Shown piece by piece: positions 16,377-24,453 of a stretch of DNA of 43,288 nt. A program made the position numbers and the translations under genes. Positions within the stretch are counted from its first letter, which is position 1, and the number at the start of each line of letters is the position of its first letter. Under the pieces are notes generated by a model that saw only the letters and a list, made by a program, of their open reading frames with translations, was not told the DNA's origin and made no database searches. This stretch comes from CAADGL01 sp964643885 (GTDB taxonomy: Bacteria > Planctomycetota > Phycisphaerae > UBA1845 > Fen-1342), in NCBI GenBank assembly GCA_964643885.1, contig CAZXUI010000035.1, positions 1 through 43,288 on the forward strand. The letters are read 5' to 3'.

Positions 16377-18448
16377 TCACCCGCATCCGACGGACCGCTC
16401 GCGGGCCGCGACGAAGCCGGCAGCGTCGCCGGAGCACCGCCCGGCCGCGAGCCCGGCACGGCCTCGCCCGGCGCAAGCCCCGCCTGCTGCGCCTCCTTCG
16501 CACGCCGTCGCTCGATCGCCTGCAAGATCTGCGGATGAAGCTCCGGCTCCGGCCAGGGCGGCGGGCGGTTGCCGAAGACGAGATAACGATGGTCCGGCCG
16601 GCCGATGCGGCCGACGACCCACAGATACGTCCTCGGCATCCGGCGGCCCTCGAGCGCCATCTCGACCGGCACGCGCGCCTGGAAGAGCCCGTAGTCCAGC
16701 GGGTGCGCGACGAAGAGCCACAGCTCGTCCGACTCCAGTTTGCGGAGCATTTCCTCCGCGACCAGCCGCAGCTCCTTCTCGCGCGAGCGCTCTCCGCCCT
16801 GACGCTCGAGCAGGTCCAACTGGTCCAGGACGCGCGGGTAGCGGACGTCCGAGTGCCAGATCACGCGCGAGTCCTGGTGCGCGATCTGCCGCAGCCGCGC
16901 GCGATGCTCGATCGGAATGCGGCGAAGCTGGTCGGCGAAGTCGCGAATGGCCTCATCCGACGACGCCGCCGGCATCAGCACCGGCCAGATCCACATCCAG
17001 GCGGCCCACATCATCGCAACGAGCGCGGCGAACGAAGCATGCTCGCGGCGACGCACGTACAGCAGCGTCGCAGCAATGATTCCCACCACAAAGATCGCCG
17101 CGGCCACGCAGTAGGCCGGCCCGAGCTCCTCCCAGCCATAGACGCCGTACTCGGCCATCCGGTCCGAGAGCCGCTTCAGATACCAACCGCCCGCAACCGC
17201 ACCGGCCGGCGCCGCGACGCCGATCAGAATCAGCCCGCCGCGCTCCAGCGCGGGCCGCGGGCGACGCTGCGGATCGAAGAAGGCGGCCAGCTCGATCCCC
17301 AGCAGGGCGAACAGCGGCGGCAGTCCGGGCAGAAAGTAGCGCGTCTCACGCACCGACCCGAGCGTGAAGAACACCAACAGGCTGACCAGCCAGATCAGCA
17401 GGAACCACCGGCCGCGGTCATGTACGCCGGGTTGCGTCCGGCAGGCGCGGGTGATCGCGCCTGGTATGGAGAGCGTGTACGGAATCGCGAAGACGGCCGC
17501 CACGCCTAGATAGAACAGGTATTTCGTCCAGTCGCCTTCGCGCTCGGTGCTGTCGAGCGCCGGCGGCATCTCACCGGTGTAGCGGTCGACGAACTCGACC
17601 CACCATTTGTCCAGCGCCGTCGGCTCGGCCTGAATCACCGCCAGCACCCAGGGCAGCCACGGCAGCAGGAACAGCGCCAGGCCCGGCACGTGCCAGAGGC
17701 TTGCGAAGAGGCCCCAGCGCCGGAAGATCAGCACGTACACCAGCGCCGGGATTCCGATGCACGGCAGCGGCATCGGCATCTTGTAGAGCATGCCCAGCCC
17801 GGCCGCGAAATACCCCAGCAGCCACAGCGCGATCCGCCGCCATCCGGGAGGCTCCAGCTCCGACCCGGCCCACAGACACGCCAGCGACAGAGTGATGCAC
17901 GTGGTGACGCCCAGATCGCTCGCCGCCCGGTGCGACCAGTAGAGCAGCAGCGCGCTGGAAGCCAGCGCAAAGCCGGCGAAGATGGCCGCCCGCTCCCCCG
18001 CGATCCGCCACGTCAGCCAGAAAACGACCGCTACGAGAACGACTGCCGACGCGGCGCTGTGCATGCGGGCCGAAACGACGTCCACCGGCGTGCCGCGCAG
18101 CCACGCCGTCAGACACACCAGCCAGTACGGTCCCGGCGACTTCTGAAGCCGCACCTCGCCTGAGAAGTGCGGCACGATGTAGCCGTACCACGAGCCGGAC
18201 TCCTGCATCTCACGCGCGGTCTGCGCCACCCACGCATCCGGCGGGTCGAAGTCGCTCCCGCCGCCCAGCGCGTAGAACGACACGATCGTCGTCCAGCCCA
18301 GCAGCGCCACCAGCCACGCCCAGCCCAGCGGACTGAGCCGCGGCCGGGACGGTTGCTCCGTCAGGCTGCCGCCGGCCGATGCGGCCGGCGTTTCGCGCTC
18401 CGTGCCGCCGCCGACGGGTGCGTTCTCCAGCGGTGCACCACCGCTCAT
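16373..18448 (-). CDS. Multi-pass glycosyltransferase, GT39/ArnT-like family
   Basis: A 691-residue integral membrane protein. A proline-rich cytoplasmic N-terminus (about 1-40) is followed by roughly ten hydrophobic spans up to about residue 480 and a soluble C-terminal domain (about 490-691). The first extracytoplasmic loop has DFDPPDAWVAQTAREM and KSPGPYW, matching the PMT/ArnT pattern of an acidic pair followed by K-x-P-x-x-Y/W. Such enzymes use polyprenyl-phosphate sugars to glycosylate lipids or proteins outside the membrane. It overlaps the YlbF gene upstream by 4 bp (ATGA) and the acyltransferase downstream by 3-4 bp, so the three are translationally coupled. A lipid A-like or other envelope glycolipid is a reasonable but unproven substrate. 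Confidence 0.87.
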   Translation of the reverse strand: MSGGAPLENAPVGGGTERETPAASAGGSLTEQPSRPRLSPLGWAWLVALLGWTTIVSFYALGGGSDFDPPDAWVAQTAREMQESGSWYGYIVPHFSGEVRLQKSPGPYWLVCLTAWLRGTPVDVVSARMHSAASAVVLVAVVFWLTWRIAGERAAIFAGFALASSALLLYWSHRAASDLGVTTCITLSLACLWAGSELEPPGWRRIALWLLGYFAAGLGMLYKMPMPLPCIGIPALVYVLIFRRWGLFASLWHVPGLALFLLPWLPWVLAVIQAEPTALDKWWVEFVDRYTGEMPPALDSTEREGDWTKYLFYLGVAAVFAIPYTLSIPGAITRACRTQPGVHDRGRWFLLIWLVSLLVFFTLGSVRETRYFLPGLPPLFALLGIELAAFFDPQRRPRPALERGGLILIGVAAPAGAVAGGWYLKRLSDRMAEYGVYGWEELGPAYCVAAAIFVVGIIAATLLYVRRREHASFAALVAMMWAAWMWIWPVLMPAASSDEAIRDFADQLRRIPIEHRARLRQIAHQDSRVIWHSDVRYPRVLDQLDLLERQGGERSREKELRLVAEEMLRKLESDELWLFVAHPLDYGLFQARVPVEMALEGRRMPRTYLWVVGRIGRPDHRYLVFGNRPPPWPEPELHPQILQAIERRRAKEAQQAGLAPGEAVPGSRPGGAPATLPASSRPASGPSDAGE

Positions 18449-18813
18449 GTCGATGAGGCTCCATCCCCCTGGCGGGACGATGTGATCGGCCCCTCCAGCG
18501 CCTGTTGCACGCGGTTCATCAGCTCGACGTAGTCCGCCTGGCGCCGCATCATCTCCTTGAGCACGTCATTGGACGACATCCGCCCCTCCAGCTCGGACAG
18601 CTTGTGCTTGTCGGCCACCTCGATCGGCTTGCCGTCGCGCTGGAGCTGCTGGATGCGCTGTGCCTGACGTTGATAGTCGACCAGCAGCCGCTGCGCGTCC
18701 TGGTCCTGCTCGAACCGGGCCCGCGCGTCGAGAAACCCCACCACGCGCGGATGCTTCGCCAGCGCCTCGCCCAGCGCCCGCGCCTGCTGGAGGACATCTT
18801 CCGACTGTGCCAT
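18445..18813 (-). CDS. YlbF/YmcA-family helical protein
   Basis: A 122-residue all-helical protein starting at ATG 18813 behind AGGTGA. The sequence (VLQQARALGEALAKHPRVVG, then R-F-E-Q-D, an L-L-x-D-Y-Q-R-Q-A-Q-R-I-Q-Q-L helix, and LSELEGRMSSNDVLKEMM) has the layout of the YlbF/YmcA (Com_YlbF) family. In Bacillus, YlbF, YmcA and YaaT form a complex that modulates RNase Y and development. Here it is the first gene of an envelope-enzyme trio, overlapping the glycosyltransferase by 4 bp, which is unusual context. A TACAAT (forward 18869-18874 as ATTGTA) may be its -10; the matching -35 is poor. Role unknown in planctomycetes. Confidence 0.8.
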   Translation of the reverse strand: MAQSEDVLQQARALGEALAKHPRVVGFLDARARFEQDQDAQRLLVDYQRQAQRIQQLQRDGKPIEVADKHKLSELEGRMSSNDVLKEMMRRQADYVELMNRVQQALEGPITSSRQGDGASST

Positions 18814-19080
18814 GTTTCACCTGCCGATACCCGAGGAGGATCGCGGACCGCACTGCAATACCCGCCGCATTGTACGCCCGGTCCGCCGCCGTTTCCCCTG
18901 CCGCCGACACAATCGCCCCGCGCAGCCGCCGCCGGGCTCGCGGCTACCCCCCGCCGGCCGCTACAATCTCGCTCACGAGCCGCAGCCGATCGTTCGGTGC
19001 GTCGCCACCGTCGCTCTACGGGCCGGCCGAGCCGCTTCGGGCCGTTCTCGCTGAATTGCCGCTACGACAGGAGCCCATCC

Positions 19081-20145
19081 ATGCCTCTGAGCCGCAGACG
19101 TTTCGTTCAGTGCGCAGCCGGCGCGACCGCCGCCGCCCTGCTCTCGCGAAACCAGGCGATCGCGCAGGAGCCGGCCGCCCGGCCGGCCGGGGCTGCGAAA
19201 CGCGCCGGCCCGCTGGTCATCTCGAGCGCCAACGGCATCCCGGCCTGCGACAAGGCGATGGAGCTGCTGCGGCAGGGCGTCGATCCGGTCGACGCCGTCG
19301 TCGCGGGCATCAACATCGTCGAGAGCGACCCCAGCGATCACTCCGTCGGCTACGGCGGCCTGCCCAACGAGGAGGGCGTGGTCGAGCTGGACGCCTGCGT
19401 GATGCACGGTCCGACCCACAAGGCCGGCGCGGTCGCGGCGCTCCAGCGGATCAAGAACCCCTCCAGCGTGGCGGTGCTGGTGATGCGGCGGACCGATCAC
19501 GTGCTGCTGGTCGGCGAGGGGGCACTTCGCTTCGCCCGGGCGCACGGCTTTCCCGAGCAGGAGCTGCTCACCGACGAGGCCCGCCAAATCTGGCTCCGCT
19601 GGAAGGAGTCGCACTCGGACAATGACGATTGGCTGCACCCCGAGGCCGACAAGGAGGCGGCCCCGCGGCTCAAGGACATCCCCTGCACCACCGGCACCAT
19701 CAGTTGCATGGCGCTGACCGAAGCAGGCGACATCGGCGGCTGCACGTCGACCTCCGGCCTGTCCTACAAGATCCCCGGCCGCGTCGGCGATTCACCCATC
19801 ATCGGCGCGGGGCTCTATGTCGACAACGAAGTCGGCGCTTGCGGCAGCACCGGCCGCGGCGAGGCGAACCTCCAGAACCTCTCCTCCTTCATGGCCGTCG
19901 AGTTCATGCGGCAGGGCCGCACGCCGGAGGAGGCCTGCCTGGAAGTGCTGCGGCGCGTCGCGGCCAAGACAGAGAAGCGGCTGCGCAACGCCGCCGGCGA
20001 GCCGAATTACGGGCTCAACCTGTACGCCCTGCGCAAGGATGGGCTGTACGGCGGCGCCACGATGAGCGGCCGCGGCAAGATGGCCGTGCACGACGGGCAA
20101 TCCAGCCGCAAAGTCGACCTGCCGCGCCTCTACGGCGACGCCTGA
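19081..20145 (+). CDS. Tat-exported N4-(beta-N-acetylglucosaminyl)-L-asparaginase (Ntn hydrolase)
   Basis: A 354-residue enzyme starting at ATG 19081, with GGAG 10 nt before it. The leader MPLSRRRFVQCAAGATAAAL carries a twin-arginine motif (RRRFV), so export is by Tat. The mature part matches glycosylasparaginase/type-2 asparaginase. ACDKAMELLRQGVDPVDAVV, VGYGGLPNEEG and LDACVMHG precede the autocleavage site TGTIS, whose Thr206 is the predicted N-terminal nucleophile. GGCTSTSGLSYKIPGRVGDS, with its substrate-binding Arg and Asp, and GAGLYVDNEVGACGSTGRG follow. The protein should cleave itself before Thr206 into alpha and beta chains and hydrolyse the GlcNAc-Asn bond of glycoasparagine. A TACAAT at 18962-18967 could be its -10. 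Repeats crowd the region after the stop. Confidence 0.92.
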   Translation: MPLSRRRFVQCAAGATAAALLSRNQAIAQEPAARPAGAAKRAGPLVISSANGIPACDKAMELLRQGVDPVDAVVAGINIVESDPSDHSVGYGGLPNEEGVVELDACVMHGPTHKAGAVAALQRIKNPSSVAVLVMRRTDHVLLVGEGALRFARAHGFPEQELLTDEARQIWLRWKESHSDNDDWLHPEADKEAAPRLKDIPCTTGTISCMALTEAGDIGGCTSTSGLSYKIPGRVGDSPIIGAGLYVDNEVGACGSTGRGEANLQNLSSFMAVEFMRQGRTPEEACLEVLRRVAAKTEKRLRNAAGEPNYGLNLYALRKDGLYGGATMSGRGKMAVHDGQSSRKVDLPRLYGDA

Positions 20146-20148
20146 TCC

Positions 20149-20208
20149 GGGTGGTACGGGCGTCTCGCCCGTTTTCATTGGGTGGTACGGGCGTCTCGCC
20201 CGTACGAG
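20149..20208. repeat. Two GGGTGGTACGGGCG palindromic repeats
   Basis: Copies at 20149-20172 and 20180-20208 read GGGTGGTACGGGCGTCTCGC followed by CCGT. The inner ACGGGCG/CGCCCGT arms form a hairpin with a TCT loop. The second copy begins a 46-bp block (20176-20221) that recurs at 20424-20469 with 44 of 46 bases identical. Confidence 0.8.
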
Positions 20209-20214
20209 TGATCC

Positions 20215-20380
20215 GCGCCGCGACTGTAAGGGAGCGGGCTGGGGCTGGCGCGCTTCCCGCGCAAGCGCCAGATGACATCCACCTACTCCGTACGCAGCCG
20301 CATGGTGTCAGGTGTACGCGTTTCGACGCGTGTACGCGGGAAAGTTGCGAACCTGGCCCGCTCCCTGACGGTCGCGCCTC
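20215..20380. repeat. Dispersed element with terminal inverted repeats, copy 2
   Basis: This 166-bp copy aligns end to end with 11378-11545. Its ends (20215-20239 and 20356-20380) match as inverted repeats at 21 of 25 bases. The body has an ACGCGT-TTCG-ACGCGT hairpin near 20316-20331 where copy 1 has a different GC-rich stem, so structure may be kept while sequence changes. It is flanked by the 13-bp direct repeat TGATCCGCGCCGC (20209-20221 and 20381-20393). It lies between convergent genes, like copy 1. Confidence 0.85.
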
Positions 20381-20423
20381 TGATCCGCGCCGCCTCGGAC
20401 AGCACGGGCGTCCCACCCGTCAT

Positions 20424-20469
20424 CATTGGGTGGTACGGGCGTTTCGCCCGTACGAGTGATCCTCGCCGC
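20424..20469. repeat. Third GGGTGGTACGGGCG palindrome, within a 46-bp direct repeat
   Basis: The block CATTGGGTGGTACGGGCG and on repeats 20176-20221 with two substitutions. A broken relative (ACGGGCGTCCCACCCGT) lies just before it, near 20404-20420. Together these repeats fill the 329-bp gap 20146-20474; I see no gene there. Confidence 0.8.
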
Positions 20470-20474
20470 AGCCC

Positions 20475-21806
20475 TCAGAGCAACGTCCCCCGCAACATCA
20501 CCCCCGCGATCGTGAAATAAAGCATCACCCCCGTCGCATCCACGATCGTTGCCACCAGCGGCGCCGACGCACTGGCCGGGTCGAACCCGAACCCCCGCAA
20601 CCCGAACGGCAACAGGCACCCCGCCAGCGTGCCCCACGTCACCACCGCCAGAATGCTGACCGCCATCGTCGACCCGACCAGCAGCACATACGGCCCGAAA
20701 CCCGCCTCGCCGGCCACGAACACCGCCGCCAGATGCCAGATCAGCACGCCGCACAGCCCCACCACCCCCAGCGCCGCCCCCATCAGCACCCCCGCCGCCA
20801 GCTCGCGCCGCACCACCCGCCACCAGTCGCGCAATCCCACCTCGCCCAGCGCCATCGCCCGGATCACCAGCGTCGCCGCCTGCGAGCCCGAATTCCCGCC
20901 CGTGCTCACGATCAGCGGCACAAACGTCGCCAGCAGCCCCAGCGTCTGGATCTTCTCGCTCTGGCTGTGCATCGCCAGCGCCGCCAGAAAGCTCAGCGCC
21001 ACCAGCACGATCAGCCACACGACCCGCTTCTGCACCAGCTCGCGCAGCCCGACCGCCAGGTACGGTGCATCCAGGACCGCGATCGCGCCGATCTTGTGCA
21101 TGTCCTCGGTCGCCTCTTCCTGAACCACGTCGACGATGTCGTCCACGGTCACGATGCCCTTCATGCGGCCCTCCGAGTCCACCACCGGCACCGCCATCAG
21201 ATCGTGCGTCGCCAGAAGCTGGCTGACCGCCTCCTGGTCCGTCTCCTCGTGCACGCTGACCAGGTCGCTCTCCATCACCTGCGAGATGGGCGTCTCCACC
21301 GGAGCGGTCACAAGGTCGCGCAGCGAGACCACCCCCAGCAGCCGCTGATTGGCGTCCAGCACGTAGGCGTAGTAGATCTGCTCCACCCGCTCACGCGTCT
21401 GCCGACGAAGGTAGCTCAGCGCCTCGCCGACCGTCATCTCCGGCCGCAGCCGCGCGAAGCGCGGGTTCATCAGCCCGCCCGCCTCGTCCTCCTCATACGC
21501 CAGCAGCGCCCGCACCTCGGCCGCCGTGAAATCATCCAGCAGGCCGATCAGCGGCTCGCGCTTGTCCTCCTCCACGAGCTGAACGATGTCGGCCGCGTCG
21601 TCCGGCGGCAGCAGCCGCAGCCACAGCCGCCGCTCCCCCAGCGGCAGTGACATCAGCAGCTCGGCCTGCTGCTGAGAATCGAGCTGAAAGAGCAGCTCCT
21701 GGGCGTCCTCGCGCGAGAGCAGCGTGAAGCCCTCGACCCGCTCGCTCTCGCCCAGCGCCGCCCACGCCTCCAGCAGCTCGCCCGGGGAAAGAGTGCTCTG
21801 CGCCAT
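20475..21806 (-). CDS. mgtE: Magnesium transporter MgtE
   Basis: A 443-residue Mg2+ channel. The N-terminal MgtE_N domain (about 1-120) has LLMSLPLGERRLWLRLLPPD and the acidic LLAYEEDEAGGLMNP. A CBS pair (about 130-255) contains the YVLDANQRLLGVVSLRDL and GIVTVDDIVDVVQEEATEDM segments. Five membrane spans follow, with the selectivity loop PLIVSTGGNSGSQAATLVIR and, near the end, SAPLVATIVDATGVMLYF. ATG 21806 has GGAG 9 nt upstream; an in-frame ATG at 21824 (MSEHVA) is an alternative. In the family the cytoplasmic domains sense Mg2+ and close the pore. The leader is only about 40 nt from the predicted promoter, so no M-box riboswitch fits. Confidence 0.95.
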   Translation of the reverse strand: MAQSTLSPGELLEAWAALGESERVEGFTLLSREDAQELLFQLDSQQQAELLMSLPLGERRLWLRLLPPDDAADIVQLVEEDKREPLIGLLDDFTAAEVRALLAYEEDEAGGLMNPRFARLRPEMTVGEALSYLRRQTRERVEQIYYAYVLDANQRLLGVVSLRDLVTAPVETPISQVMESDLVSVHEETDQEAVSQLLATHDLMAVPVVDSEGRMKGIVTVDDIVDVVQEEATEDMHKIGAIAVLDAPYLAVGLRELVQKRVVWLIVLVALSFLAALAMHSQSEKIQTLGLLATFVPLIVSTGGNSGSQAATLVIRAMALGEVGLRDWWRVVRRELAAGVLMGAALGVVGLCGVLIWHLAAVFVAGEAGFGPYVLLVGSTMAVSILAVVTWGTLAGCLLPFGLRGFGFDPASASAPLVATIVDATGVMLYFTIAGVMLRGTLL

Positions 21807-21852
21807 CGCTACATGCTCCGACATTCGCCACCCCGCCGCGGCGCGACCGTGC

Positions 21853-21880
21853 AGTCTACTCGCCACCCTGCGGCTGTCGA
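21853..21880 (-). promoter_or_regulatory. Promoter of mgtE
   Basis: Minus strand: TCGACA (forward TGTCGA, 21875-21880; 5 of 6 matches to TTGACA), 16 bp, then TAGACT (forward AGTCTA, 21853-21858; 4 of 6). The predicted start near 21846 leaves about 40 nt to ATG 21806. Confidence 0.5.
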
Positions 21881-21919
21881 TATCGAACGCCCCCCTCCCG
21901 GGCCCGGCCATACAAAGAG

Positions 21920-21958
21920 CTCGCCCCCGAACCGGCGGTGAGCCGATCCGGGGGCGAG
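21920..21958 (-). terminator. Hairpin terminator after the LVIVD-propeller gene
   Basis: CTCGCCCCCG (21920-21929) pairs perfectly with CGGGGGCGAG (21949-21958), and CGGC/GCCG can pair inside the loop. On the minus strand it follows the stop at 21996 by 37 nt and is followed by CTCTTTGTATGG, a weak U-tract. Confidence 0.65.
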
Positions 21959-21995
21959 ACTCCAAGGGGGGTTCGCGTGATTCAGTGCGCCGGCC

Positions 21996-24260
21996 CTACG
22001 GGCAGCTCGTCCCGTACGCGGCCAGCAGGGCGACCAGGTCGTCGAAGTTCGTCTGACCGTCGCCGGTGATATCGCCCGCGTCGCTGACGCCGTACGCGCC
22101 CAGCAACGTGACCAGGTCATCGAAATCGACCAGGCCGTCGCCCGTCAGGTCCTCGGGGCAGTCCGCCTGGCACGAAACCACGCGGACGTCGAAGTCGTCG
22201 ACCGCCGCCTCGACGATCGACCCGTCGCCGGCGTCCTCCGCGATGAAGCGCATCCGGACCTGGCTGCTCGGGGCCACGAAGTCGCTGACGCGGAACTCGT
22301 GGTAGAACCAGCCGCCGGACGTGCCCGGCCCGCTCGGCCCGATCGTCTCGACGTTCACCCAGTTCGTGCCGTTATTCGTCACGTCGATCCGGAAAACGTC
22401 CGCGTTCGGCGCCGCGCCCTGGTCGTTCGAATACCAGCGCCAGTAGCTGATGTACGCCCCGTCCTGACCCGTCAGATCGAGCACCGGCGACAGCAGCGTT
22501 GTCCGGCCGTTGTCCACGTCGTTGTCGCCCACGCCGCCACCGGCCGGACCCTGGCCCGTCACCCAGCAGATCGTGCCGCTCACGGTGTGGTCGTCTTCCG
22601 GCTGGGCCGCCGTACCCCGCGGGTTGACGCGCTCCCAGACGCCCGTCGTGGCCGTGTCGCCCGCGGCGCCGGCCGCCCAACCGCGATCGATCTCCATGTC
22701 ATCGGCGAACACGACCTCCTGATCCGTCGCCGCCACCGCCTGGTGCAGGCCGCCCGGTGCATTGGGCGGATCGGTCCAGATCAGGCCGCTGTCATCCTCG
22801 GCCTGGAAGTAGAAGCCGACCGGCGTCTCGCACGCCAGCGCCGGGAAAAACGCGTCGAACTCGCTGCCGCCGGCCGGAACCAGCGCCACCGGCACGAAGC
22901 CCTGGCCGATGTCATAGAACATCTGCGCCGTGCCCGGCTCCAGCACCGCCCCGCCCACGCCTTCGATCGCGACGCGGACCGTCTGGCCGCTCGGGTCCAG
23001 CAGCGTCGGCAGACCGTTCGGATAGGAGAACTCCAGCCGCGTCGTGCCGAGCCGCAGCACGAACAGGCCGTTCTGCATGTCGCTGCCGATCACCGTTCCG
23101 CTGGGGAAGTACGGATAGGTGCTCCACAGGCCGTTGAAGCCGTTCGAGCTGCTCGACGGGGCCGTGTCGAAATAGGCGATCTCTGCGACGTTGTTCGGGT
23201 CGGTCGCGTCGAAGACGCGCAGCCCGCTCGTATAGTTCGCCTGGAAAATCAGGTTGTTGACCGTGTACATGTTGTGCCCGGTCGCGCTCTGCCCGTTGCT
23301 GAACGCCCCGAGCCGCACCGGGTTGCTCAGGTCCGACACGTCGAACACGTGCGTCGTCGTCGACAGCCCGTAGGACTGCTCATCCAGCTCGTCGCCCATG
23401 TAGAAGTAGTTGCGGTCGGGCGAGAGCCAGCCCTGGTGCGAGTAGCCCGGATTCGGCCAGAAGCGCCGCGAGAGCTGGACGATGTTGCTCTTGTTCGTCA
23501 CGTCCAGAATCTCGAGCCCGGTGTTGTCCCACCCGCCATTGTCGCCCGAGCACAAGAAGGCGATCTGCCTGCCGGCGTACGGGCCGCTCGTATACGTCAC
23601 GATCTGCGCGTCGTGCACGTAGCGCGTCGACCACGACGCGACGAACGTCGGGTTGGCCGGGTTCGCCAGGCTGTAGATGCGGATGCCGTTGCCGCCGCCG
23701 CCGCAGCGATAAAGAAACCCGCTGTCGGTGTCGATCGCCACGTTGTGCGTCGCCGTGCTGCCGCCCGTCGTCACCGTGTTGACCAGCGTCACCACGCCGT
23801 TGTCGATCTGACTCAGGTCGAACACCTGAATCCCGCCCCCGCCCTCGCTGACCGCATACGCATAGTTCTGGTACGTCTTGATGTCCCGCCACAGGCTCGT
23901 CGGACCGGAGATCATGTCGATGAGCTGCGCGTTGCCCGGATTCGTGATCTCCACGAACCCCGTCCCGCCCGACAGCCCCATCAGGGCATATTCACGTCCC
24001 GACGGCGACACATACCCCCAGCAGTCGTTCCCGTTGTCGTGCGAGCCGAACTCACTCAACGGAAGCCAGCTCAGCAGCGTCATGTTGTTCGACGGGAAAC
24101 CGCGCGGTGCTTCCCCCCCGAAGTCCGCCCGATACCCGGGACCCTGATAGCCCGGAAGCAGCCCAAGCAACTTCGGATCGTCCTCGTGCGCCAGTGCACC
24201 GCCGCATACGATGGCCAGTACAGGGACGAGGCGCAACACGTGAGAAACTCGAAAGGACAT
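21996..24260 (-). CDS. LVIVD-propeller (choice-of-anchor B type) protein with dockerin-like tail
   Basis: A 754-residue secreted protein starting at ATG 24260 with GGGAGA 5 nt upstream. The signal peptide spans residues 1-24 (ends GGALA-HED). Residues about 50-420 form a propeller of LVIVD type: GFVEITNPGNAQLID, GIQVFDLSQID, GLEILDVTNKSNI, THVFDVSDLSNPVRLG and GLRVFDATDPNNVAEIA each give one blade. DNGNDCWGY and THNVAID sit in the place typical of the choice-of-anchor B family. A beta-sandwich (about 535-695) with ISYWRWYSND and WFYHEFRVSD follows. The last 56 residues hold two Asp-rich repeats, DLTGDGLVDFDDLVTLLGAYG and a second copy, framed by Cys. This resembles the dockerin-like anchor seen in Phycisphaerae and should bind Ca2+. 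Ligand unknown. Confidence 0.9.
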   Translation of the reverse strand: MSFRVSHVLRLVPVLAIVCGGALAHEDDPKLLGLLPGYQGPGYRADFGGEAPRGFPSNNMTLLSWLPLSEFGSHDNGNDCWGYVSPSGREYALMGLSGGTGFVEITNPGNAQLIDMISGPTSLWRDIKTYQNYAYAVSEGGGGIQVFDLSQIDNGVVTLVNTVTTGGSTATHNVAIDTDSGFLYRCGGGGNGIRIYSLANPANPTFVASWSTRYVHDAQIVTYTSGPYAGRQIAFLCSGDNGGWDNTGLEILDVTNKSNIVQLSRRFWPNPGYSHQGWLSPDRNYFYMGDELDEQSYGLSTTTHVFDVSDLSNPVRLGAFSNGQSATGHNMYTVNNLIFQANYTSGLRVFDATDPNNVAEIAYFDTAPSSSSNGFNGLWSTYPYFPSGTVIGSDMQNGLFVLRLGTTRLEFSYPNGLPTLLDPSGQTVRVAIEGVGGAVLEPGTAQMFYDIGQGFVPVALVPAGGSEFDAFFPALACETPVGFYFQAEDDSGLIWTDPPNAPGGLHQAVAATDQEVVFADDMEIDRGWAAGAAGDTATTGVWERVNPRGTAAQPEDDHTVSGTICWVTGQGPAGGGVGDNDVDNGRTTLLSPVLDLTGQDGAYISYWRWYSNDQGAAPNADVFRIDVTNNGTNWVNVETIGPSGPGTSGGWFYHEFRVSDFVAPSSQVRMRFIAEDAGDGSIVEAAVDDFDVRVVSCQADCPEDLTGDGLVDFDDLVTLLGAYGVSDAGDITGDGQTNFDDLVALLAAYGTSCP

Positions 24261-24306
24261 CGTGATCTCCCGTCGGCCTTATGGGTGTGGTCGGAACTTC
24301 CCTCCC

Positions 24307-24334
24307 ACTATACCGCCCCGCCGCCCCGCGTCGA
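24307..24334 (-). promoter_or_regulatory. Promoter of the LVIVD-propeller gene
   Basis: Minus strand: TCGACG (forward CGTCGA, 24329-24334), 16 bp, then TATAGT (forward ACTATA, 24307-24312; 5 of 6 matches). The predicted leader is about 40 nt. The layout is the same as at mgtE. Confidence 0.5.
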
Positions 24335-24453
24335 GAGCCAATTTCCGCGCGACCGCTTTTCGCCGACCTGGACGGCCGGCCGAACCGGGGATTCCTGATC
24401 CACCCCTCGGCGGGAGCCGGAAATGCGGACCGGTTGAGTGCGGTTGGCCGGGC

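Noticed and set aside
21807..21846. M-box magnesium riboswitch before mgtE
   Set aside because: The predicted leader is only about 40 nt, far too short for an M-box, and no such fold is visible.
22299..24398. 699-codon plus-strand frame opposite the LVIVD-propeller gene
   Set aside because: Antisense shadow of a well-supported gene; composition is His/Arg/Val-rich and it has no recognisable motif.
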